NCBI GenBank assembly: GCA_964638815.1
Contig: CAZXBB010000303.1
Span: 1-12,593, forward strand
DNA from: CAZXBB01 sp964638815
Lineage (GTDB): Bacteria > Planctomycetota > Phycisphaerae > Phycisphaerales > SM1A02
Direction: 5' to 3'
Length of the DNA stretch: 12,593 nt
In this document: positions 7,901-12,593 of the stretch, one piece after another
Position numbering within the stretch: the stretch's first letter is position 1
Layout: every line of letters starts with the position of its first letter
The notes under the pieces: model-generated
The model's database searches: none
What the model was told of the DNA's origin: nothing
The model's input: the letters and a program-made list of their open reading frames with translations, nothing else
Made by a program: the position numbers and the translations under genes

Positions 7901-8149
7901 ACGCTTCTCGAGACGATGGAAAGTCACGGGCAGTTCGTGACGGGGCTCGCGTTCAGCCCGCGCGGCGATCGCCTGGCGTCGTCGGGCTGGTACTTCACCG
8001 TGAAGCTCTGGGACCCGGCGTCGTGGAAGTCGCTGATCACGCTCCAGGGTCACACGGGATCGATCCGGTGCCTCGCGTTCAGCCCGGACGGCGCCGTCAT
8101 CGCCACCGGCGCGCAGGATTCCACCGTGCGGCTTTGGGTGGGGCGGTAG
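4973..8149 (+). CDS. Membrane Ser/Thr protein kinase with 14 WD40-like repeats
   Basis: A 1058-residue receptor-like kinase of the PknB/Hanks type. The start overlaps the sigma gene and has GGAGG at 4964-4968. The N-terminal 60 residues are a short conserved lead (EHPTETREAFVTSA...FLERPA) common to planctomycete kinases. The kinase domain covers about 80-355: nucleotide loop ACGGMGAVY (90-98, first Gly replaced by Ala), Lys112, HRD 207-209 with Asn214, DFG 227-229, MSPE 257-260, and D274 in DVYSLG. All catalytic residues are present, so it should be active. A single membrane helix spans about 380-404, followed by an Ala/Arg-rich coiled-coil-like stretch and GWEWWYL at 464-470. The rest is 14 WD40-like blades, enough for two seven-bladed propellers, predicted outside the cytoplasm. 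The likely role is ligand sensing coupled to phosphorylation of the co-encoded sigma factor; this is inference. Confidence 0.95.
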   Translation: MSDDRAAHRLLREAMEHPTETREAFVTSATAGRQDLRERVLKWLSSAERVDGFLERPALDRGSTGAGVNDPTSALIGQRVGQYMVRSLIACGGMGAVYLAEQETPRRRVALKVMRVGLASRAAVRRFEYEVHVLGQLQHPNIAQVYEAATHRIGDAEVPFFAMEYIEQAETITGYVQSRRLPVRARLELFARVCQAVHYGHQRRVIHRDLKPPNILIDVHGDPRVIDFGVARAVEEDDEATHARTLAGEIVGTIGYMSPEQCDPQVHDVDIRCDVYSLGVVLFEVLCERAPFALSKVGVVEAAQIIRERVPPRAGTIDDALSGDVETIVAKALEKDRDLRYQSAAALAADIRRYLRGDPIEARPPSLTYQLRLLARRHRTVVGVSALAVAALIVATLLSLGFALKSGRDARRRAAAETTALAERDRAREQTYAANVAAAEAALRVGEYRPMRDRLAAAPEEHRGWEWWYLDRQSEPSRLVLQDDAMVYGVRFVLGDRAVAMATGNGRIRLRDAATGAMIREVQGVTGEVVNAIERSADGRRLVAGIAGGVLRMWDLETGALLLDVHEPAAGRITGVALDGSGGVLGACADGRVRRWSVATSELTGTYAGHRGVANAVAVGSGGRTGSGGDDGTVRIWSDEAPGDAVVAHLDDPVYAVTFTPDGRRVVAGTSPGEIVVLDALTGDRILEWRGHEASVRGISVAADGRTIATASGDRTGAVWDLESGERLHRLVAHAEHVHDVDFNEDGTIVATGSWDRVARLWDARPTSMDVLTVHGNTVDAVAFSPDGARLASASRDGNVRLWDAETLERLGTIPHECRFVRALAFTPDSASLAFTRTWQAIDIVDLATGETRAVLEGAGTPIVRIAFDPTGTLLVGGTHGGEVIVWDVASGVALDRADGHDGYVWDLAISPDGARLATGSWDDRVKVWSLRPLRELMVLEEHEHDVYAVAFSPDGRLLVSGGRDQRICVRDAVDGTLLETMESHGQFVTGLAFSPRGDRLASSGWYFTVKLWDPASWKSLITLQGHTGSIRCLAFSPDGAVIATGAQDSTVRLWVGR

Positions 8150-8150
8150 C

Positions 8151-8178
8151 CCGGCCGAAGGCCGGACGGCCGCCGGCC
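8151..8178. terminator. Possible bidirectional GC hairpins between convergent genes
   Basis: The 31-base gap between the converging WD40 kinase and fibro-slime genes contains CCGGCC-GAA-GGCCGG (8151-8165) and GGCC-GCC-GGCC (8168-8178). Both would fold on either strand. Neither has a T-run, so intrinsic termination is uncertain, but the placement suits a shared transcript end. Confidence 0.4.
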
Positions 8179-8180
8179 CG

Positions 8181-9578
8181 TCAGTCGAATGCGGCGCTCG
8201 TCGTGAACCGGGTGCCGGTGACGAGCTCGAGATTGGTCCGCATCCGGAACACCGAATCGTCAACCGATCCGCGGTGGGCGAAAAAGAAGTCGAGCGTGTA
8301 GGGCTCGCCGTCGACCAGTCCCAGCCGGTCGAGCGCGACATACTGGCCATCCGGCGTCGCAACGCCGCCGATGTCGATCACCCGTTGACCGTTGATGAAG
8401 ACCCAGCAGTCGTCGCTGCCCTCGAACTCGAAGAACTGGCCGCCGCACGATTCGTACACGAAGTCGCCCGAGATCGAGAAGGTGAAGTTCCCGTTGTGCG
8501 CCTCGCCCTCGTTGCCGAGGAGCTGCCGATCGACGGGATAGAAATCGTCGCTGACATATGAGTAGACGCCGTCGATATCGCGTTCGAGAACGATCGATTG
8601 CGACCGTGACACGTTGACGCCGGGTGCATCCCGGTACCACTGGTCGAACGTCTCGGCGCTCGTCACGGCGCCGGCGCCGGAGTGGCCGACGACGCCGACG
8701 GTGTCGTCGAAGTCCACGCCGCACGCGTCGGTGCCCGACATTCCCGAGCCGCCGCCGCCGTCGTCGGACGTTCCGTGCTGGTACGCGGCGATCTCGTAGA
8801 CAAGCTCGCCCGTGACCGTGTCGTAGATGCGCACGGCGAACGCGTCATCGCGATCGACGATGTCGTCCTGGGAGTCCCCCGGGCGGGTGTTGCGGAGCGC
8901 CGAGAGCGAGGCGAAGTCCACGCGAAGACGCGTGAGCAGGGCGGGGTCGAACGTCGCCGTGAACCCGTCACGCGTGGCCCCGGTCTCGAGCGCGCCGCCG
9001 GCCTGGAACACGTAGAACCCACCGCCTCCGTTGTGCGGGTTGAGGAACTCGACGCGAAGATCGTTCGGGTAGCCGTCAGCGATGATGTCGTCGAACAGCA
9101 GGTTGGGGTCGTTGACGATGTCGATGTACACGACGTCGAACGCGTCGTCGAACTCGTGCTTGTGGTACTCCTCCCGATCGGTGGCCTCGTCGTACACGTC
9201 GACGTCGAAGTGACCGCCCGGCAGTCCGCCGTCGCCCGGGTAGGGAGCGATGGGGTTGCCGTCCTTGTCGTACCACTGCGAGTAGACCCGGGACCCGCCG
9301 CCGCCGTACACCGGTCGACGCTCGCCGGAGAGGTAGGGGCCGACGTTCCACGTGTACTGGCCGCGGTCCGTGGCGGAGGTGATGCCGAAATCGGGATGGA
9401 TCGCGCTGAAGTCCCTGAGCACGCCGGTGAGGGTCATCGTCTCCGGCGTCGTGGCGTCGGCCATGCCCGAGGCCAGGAACGGCAGGACGAGCGTCGCCGC
9501 GGCGAGGGTAAGTCCGGGTCGTTCTTGCGTTCGTCTTTGCGTTCGTCTTTGCGTTGAGGACTCCGCACGTGATGTCAT
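8181..9578 (-). CDS. Secreted fibro-slime domain protein
   Basis: A 465-residue exported protein. The start is ATG at 9578, with GGAG (plus-strand 9587-9590) eight bases upstream. The signal peptide has an Arg/Gln-rich n-region with a TQRR repeat, hydrophobic LTLAAATLVLPFLASGM, and likely cleavage after ADA (residue 42). The mature N-terminus MTLTGVLRDFSAIHPDFG carries the HPDF signature of fibro-slime proteins. Residues about 309-445 hold the other hallmarks: FDQWYRDAPGVN, a hydrophobic F-F-F stretch, DDCWVFINGQRVIDIGG (about 388-405) and LDFFFAHRGS. The middle section is Asp/Gly-rich and carries a Gly-rich linker. No dockerin, PEP-CTERM or other anchor is visible at the C-terminus. It follows the TPR kinase on the same strand after a 165-base gap and converges with the WD40 kinase. 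Family role is thought to be extracellular matrix or adhesion; substrate unknown. Confidence 0.9.
   Translation of the reverse strand: MTSRAESSTQRRTQRRTQERPGLTLAAATLVLPFLASGMADATTPETMTLTGVLRDFSAIHPDFGITSATDRGQYTWNVGPYLSGERRPVYGGGGSRVYSQWYDKDGNPIAPYPGDGGLPGGHFDVDVYDEATDREEYHKHEFDDAFDVVYIDIVNDPNLLFDDIIADGYPNDLRVEFLNPHNGGGGFYVFQAGGALETGATRDGFTATFDPALLTRLRVDFASLSALRNTRPGDSQDDIVDRDDAFAVRIYDTVTGELVYEIAAYQHGTSDDGGGGSGMSGTDACGVDFDDTVGVVGHSGAGAVTSAETFDQWYRDAPGVNVSRSQSIVLERDIDGVYSYVSDDFYPVDRQLLGNEGEAHNGNFTFSISGDFVYESCGGQFFEFEGSDDCWVFINGQRVIDIGGVATPDGQYVALDRLGLVDGEPYTLDFFFAHRGSVDDSVFRMRTNLELVTGTRFTTSAAFD
9525..9555 (-). repeat. 12-bp in-frame tandem repeat in a signal peptide n-region
   Basis: TTGCGTTCGTCT occurs at 9525-9536 and 9537-9548, with a partial third copy to 9555. 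It encodes TQRR-TQRR-TQ near the start of the fibro-slime protein. The period is a multiple of three, so copy gain or loss would change the length and charge of the signal peptide without breaking the frame. Confidence 0.85.
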
Positions 9579-9743
9579 GGGTTGAGCTCCGACTGAGCAT
9601 CAACGTCCAATTACCGGGGCACGCGGGCAAGTCCGAAACGCGGCCCGGCGTCGGGCGCGTCGGCGTGCAATGACTCCACAAGCTGGCCACGCGGGGGAAC
9701 ATGGGAAGGACGGGAGCTTCCGGTCGCGCGGCGCGAGCGAGCG

Positions 9744-12449
9744 TTAGCGGCCGCCCGCCTCGGCGGCGTGCGCCGTCTCGAGCTCCGCCAGGAATGCCTC
9801 GTACTGGTCGCGACGCGGGTCGTCGGCCGGCACGAGGGCGGCGGCCGCGCGCTGCCGGGCGAGGGCGGCGGCGGTGTCGCCGTTCGCGTGCAGGGCGTGG
9901 GCGAGGGTGTCCAGGACGCTCGGATCCGCGTTGTCGGTCATCCCGGCCGCGCGGCGGGCGAGCTCAAGCGCCAGGACCGGGTCGCGCAGCCGCTCGTACC
10001 CGGAGTCGAGCAGGTACCACGCGAGCGCGTTCACCGTCGCGGCGTCCACCTCGCGCTCGCGCACCTGGCCGATCCACCCGTCGAGCCACCCGCGGCGGGC
10101 GGACTCGGCGCGCACCGCGTCTTCCCGCGTCTCGTGAAGGCGGGCGAGCACGTCCCACGCCGAGAGCGTCGTCGGGTGGCTCTCGCCCAGCGCCGACCGC
10201 GCGCGCTCGAGGCAACGGTGCACCACGGGTTCCGCGCGCTCGAGCTGCCCCGTCTGCACGTAGAACCGCCCGAGGTTCGTCATCGCCGCCAGTGCGTTCG
10301 GATGGTCTTCACCGTACACGCGGGCGGCGCTCTCGCTCACCTCGCGGATCAGGCGGCCCGCGTCGTCCGTCCGGCCCGTCCGGGCGTACAGCACGGCAAG
10401 ACTGTTCTTCGTCAGCAGCGTCGAAGGATCGTCCGCGCCGAGCCGCCGCGTTTCCGACTCCAGGCTCGCCTTCAGCAGCGGCTCCGCCTCGTCGAAGCGC
10501 TCCGCGAGGAACAGCAGCGCGCCGAGGTTGGCGCGGATCGATACCGTACGGGGGTCGTCCGACCCGAGACGCACCTCGCGCGTCGCGAGCGCCTTTCGGT
10601 TCAGCGACTCGGCTTCCTCGTGCCGGCCCTGATCGGCGTAGACGTTGGCCAGCGCGGCCTGGGCGTCCGCCAGCTCCAGCTCGTCGTCCGACGACGCACC
10701 GGCGGTGCGGATCTCCAGGACCCGGGTGAGCAGCCGCTCGGCGTCGGCGAGCCGGCCGGCGTTGCGCAGGATGGCGCCGAGCTCGTACGTCGCGAGCAGC
10801 GTGTCGTCGTGCGTCTCGCCGAGGTGCGTACGGCGCAGCTCCAGCGCGCGACGCGCATGAATCTCGGCCGCGTCCAGCACGGCCAGGTGGCGGTACGTCT
10901 CCGCCAGGGCATCGCGGATCGTCGCTTCCACCAGCGGCTTGCCGTGAAAGCGCCCGCCCGGACCCGACGATGCCTCGATGCGCCGGGCCGCCGCGTCGAG
11001 AACCTCGCGCATCGTGACGTCGCGGCCCCGCCCCGGACGGTTCGAGGGCTGCGCGGCCGCCAGCATGTCGTCGGTCAGGAAGTCGATGACGGCCAGCGCC
11101 GTGTCGCGCTCGCGGACGGCTGCTTCGCCGGCGTCCTCGGCGCGTCGTCGCTGACGCGCTTCCCCGACGGCGAAGCTCGCGGAGATCAGCGTCGCACCGA
11201 CGAGGGCGGCCGCGACGATCCCCGCCGCGGTCACCGCGAGGCGGTGACGCCGCAGGAATTTGCGCGTCTTGTACGCGGCGCTCGGCGGTCGCGCGTTCAC
11301 CGTCTCGCCGGCGAGAGACCTGTCGATGTCCGCGGCCAGCTCGGACGCCGACGCGTAACGGCGCGTGCGGTCCTTCTCCAGCGCCTTGAGGGTGATCCAG
11401 TCGAGATCATCGCGCACGATGCGCGCGAGCGAGGCGGGGTCGGTCCGTCGGCGCTCCGCCGCGTTTCGCCCCGCGTCCTCGAGCCGACCGAGACGCGTGC
11501 TCGGCCGCTCGGGCTCGCGTTCGATGATCGTGCGCTGGATCTGCGACAGTCCCATCGGCGATCCGCGGCGGAAGTCGAACGCGCGCTCCCCGACAAGCAG
11601 CTCGTACAGGATGGCGCCCAGCGCGTAGACGTCGGTGCGGGTGTCCACGTCGAGCGCGGTCATCTCCGCCTGCTCCGGGCTCATGTACTCCGGCGTGCCG
11701 ATGAGCCGACCGAACTCCGTGTGCACCGTGTGCTCGGTCAGCTTGAGGCCGATGGCCTTCGCGATGCCGAAGTCGATGATCTTCGGGACCGGCTGCCCTT
11801 CCTCGTCCATCACGAGGACGTTCGTCGGCTTGAGGTCGCGATGGATGATGCCTTTCTGGTGGGCGTGCTGCACGCCCCGGCACACCTTCGCGAAGAGGCG
11901 GAGGCGGTCGTCGATCCCGAGCCGCCGGCGGTCGCAGTACTCGGTGATCGGCATGCCCGCCACGTACTCCATGACGAAGTACGGGCGTCCCTCCACCATG
12001 CCGGCCTCGAGGATGCGCGCGATGTTGGGATGGCTCATCAGCGCCAGCGCCTGGCGTTCGGCGTGAAATCGGGCGACGACCTCGCTCGAATCGGAACCGG
12101 ACTTCAGGATCTTCAGCGCCACGCGGCGTCGGACCGGTTCCGTCTGCTCGGCGAGATACACGACCCCCATGCCGCCCTCGCCCAGGTGCTCGAGGATGCG
12201 ATAGGTGTCGACCCAATCGGGCATCGTCGGGGTCATCGCCGGCAGGGCGTCGGTCCATGCGCGGTCCTGCGTTCCCGCCTCGCGTTCGTGCGCGGCGACG
12301 AGCGCGAGCACCCGGCCCGCGCGTCCCGCGTCCCCCGCGCAACGGGCGCGGACGAAGCCCGCCCGCTCGGCCGGCGGAAGCGCGAGCACCTGGTCGAACA
12401 GCGTGCGGTCGTCGATTGTGTCGTCGTCGTGCATGTCGCCGTCGTGCAT
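9744..12449 (-). CDS. Membrane Ser/Thr protein kinase with TPR repeats
   Basis: About 901 residues from ATG 12449, which has AGGG seven bases upstream. The frame is open to an ATG at 12530 (928 residues), but those 27 codons are low-complexity and have no ribosome binding site; ATG 12434 is a third option. In the 901-residue numbering: a planctomycete-type lead (LFDQVLALPPAERAGFV), then the kinase domain about 80-380 with GEGGMGVVY (90-98), Lys113, HRD 203-205, DFG 226-228, and EYMSPEQ. All catalytic residues are present. A membrane helix spans about 404-426 (LAVTAAGIVAAALVGATL). Beyond it are at least five kinesin-light-chain-like TPR units of about 42 residues with the LG-dHP-T boundary motif, between about 500 and 800. 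The TPRs probably bind protein partners outside the cytoplasm. A partner sigma gene would lie beyond the window's right edge if present. The fibro-slime gene follows and might be co-transcribed. Confidence 0.93.
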   Translation of the reverse strand: MHDGDMHDDDTIDDRTLFDQVLALPPAERAGFVRARCAGDAGRAGRVLALVAAHEREAGTQDRAWTDALPAMTPTMPDWVDTYRILEHLGEGGMGVVYLAEQTEPVRRRVALKILKSGSDSSEVVARFHAERQALALMSHPNIARILEAGMVEGRPYFVMEYVAGMPITEYCDRRRLGIDDRLRLFAKVCRGVQHAHQKGIIHRDLKPTNVLVMDEEGQPVPKIIDFGIAKAIGLKLTEHTVHTEFGRLIGTPEYMSPEQAEMTALDVDTRTDVYALGAILYELLVGERAFDFRRGSPMGLSQIQRTIIEREPERPSTRLGRLEDAGRNAAERRRTDPASLARIVRDDLDWITLKALEKDRTRRYASASELAADIDRSLAGETVNARPPSAAYKTRKFLRRHRLAVTAAGIVAAALVGATLISASFAVGEARQRRRAEDAGEAAVRERDTALAVIDFLTDDMLAAAQPSNRPGRGRDVTMREVLDAAARRIEASSGPGGRFHGKPLVEATIRDALAETYRHLAVLDAAEIHARRALELRRTHLGETHDDTLLATYELGAILRNAGRLADAERLLTRVLEIRTAGASSDDELELADAQAALANVYADQGRHEEAESLNRKALATREVRLGSDDPRTVSIRANLGALLFLAERFDEAEPLLKASLESETRRLGADDPSTLLTKNSLAVLYARTGRTDDAGRLIREVSESAARVYGEDHPNALAAMTNLGRFYVQTGQLERAEPVVHRCLERARSALGESHPTTLSAWDVLARLHETREDAVRAESARRGWLDGWIGQVREREVDAATVNALAWYLLDSGYERLRDPVLALELARRAAGMTDNADPSVLDTLAHALHANGDTAAALARQRAAAALVPADDPRRDQYEAFLAELETAHAAEAGGR

Positions 12450-12455
12450 GTCGCC
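12426..12455 (-). repeat. 15-bp tandem duplication at the start of the TPR kinase
   Basis: GTCGTGCATGTCGCC occurs twice in a row at 12426-12440 and 12441-12455. On the coding strand it gives GDMHD-GDMHD, so the duplication creates two in-frame ATG codons (12449 and 12434). Only the upstream one has a ribosome-binding-like AGGG at a good distance. Confidence 0.8.
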
Positions 12456-12535
12456 GCCCTGCCGGTTCGCACCGCCGGTTCGCCCTGCCGGACCGGACGC
12501 CGGTCCACGCGGGATGTTAGCCAATGTCATGCATG

Positions 12536-12591
12536 GACCGGGTCGGTGTGACCGGGTCGGTGTGACCGGGTCGATGTGACCGGGTCGGTTT
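12536..12591. repeat. Four 14-bp direct repeats upstream of the TPR kinase (possible operator array)
   Basis: GACCGGGTCGGTGT is repeated four times head to tail at 12536-12549, 12550-12563, 12564-12577 (one change) and 12578-12591 (one change). Each contains the palindrome GACC-G-GGTC. The array ends 86 bases before the preferred kinase start and reaches almost to the window edge, so the true copy number is unknown. Position and dyad core suggest binding sites for a regulator, but a neutral minisatellite is equally possible. Confidence 0.8.
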
Positions 12592-12593
12592 GA

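Noticed and set aside
5801..8362. Long minus-strand open frame opposite the WD40 kinase
   Set aside because: Antisense shadow of a clear kinase/WD40 gene; residues are mostly Arg/Asp/Val with no recognisable domain.
8682..9557. Plus-strand open frame opposite the fibro-slime gene
   Set aside because: No domain, no ribosome binding site, and it is fully explained by codon bias of the minus-strand gene.
9643..9656. Small GCCCG/CGGGC hairpin after the TPR kinase
   Set aside because: A five-base GC stem without a T-run is expected by chance in sequence this GC-rich.
9590..9743. Promoter for the fibro-slime gene in the 165-base gap
   Set aside because: Some TTG and TAAT-like hexamers occur, but none has acceptable spacing; nothing I can support.
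9768..12551. Plus-strand open frame of about 927 codons opposite the TPR kinase
   Set aside because: Antisense shadow. The minus strand carries every kinase motif and the TPRs.

Overview
The window is GC-rich and reads like a member of the Planctomycetota, most likely the Phycisphaerae. This rests on lineage-typical protein types, not on any search: an ECF sigma factor of the LQPTALVHE type coupled to a receptor-like Ser/Thr kinase with a GWEWWYL juncture and WD40 repeats, a second such kinase with TPRs, a secreted protein ending in a short dockerin that finishes in GAC-P, a fibro-slime domain protein, and a decayed GACCLPGG cysteine-rich module.

Left part (1-1913) is a worn accessory patch. 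It opens with a REP-associated tyrosine transposase gene whose 3' end, together with a long inverted repeat, has been tandemly duplicated with a 131-base period. The stop codon kept in the downstream copy has been lost by one substitution in the copy belonging to the gene, so the frame stays open to 2374. Directly beyond the element are the C-terminal tail of a WD40-type protein and then a cysteine-rich module broken by a one-base deletion. These look like remains of older genes hit by the element or by decay.

Middle part: a secreted beta-solenoid-like protein with a C-terminal dockerin (1914-4097), a spacer with heptanucleotide repeats and possible G-quadruplexes, a strong intrinsic terminator, and a translationally coupled two-gene operon encoding a sigma factor (4332-4976) and a membrane Ser/Thr kinase with 14 WD40-like repeats (4973-8149). 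The two probably form one signalling unit: the kinase senses something through its extracytoplasmic propellers and acts on the sigma factor, which has Thr where most ECF factors carry an acidic motif.

Right part, on the minus strand: a membrane Ser/Thr kinase with TPRs (9744-about 12449) followed by a secreted fibro-slime protein (8181-9578). Upstream of this kinase, running to the window edge, are four 14-bp direct repeats with a palindromic core, a possible operator array. I see no RNA genes, CRISPR array or phage genes. The nearest thing to a new system is the sigma/kinase unit plus the repeat-bearing transposase remnant. Both belong to known classes with unusual local details.
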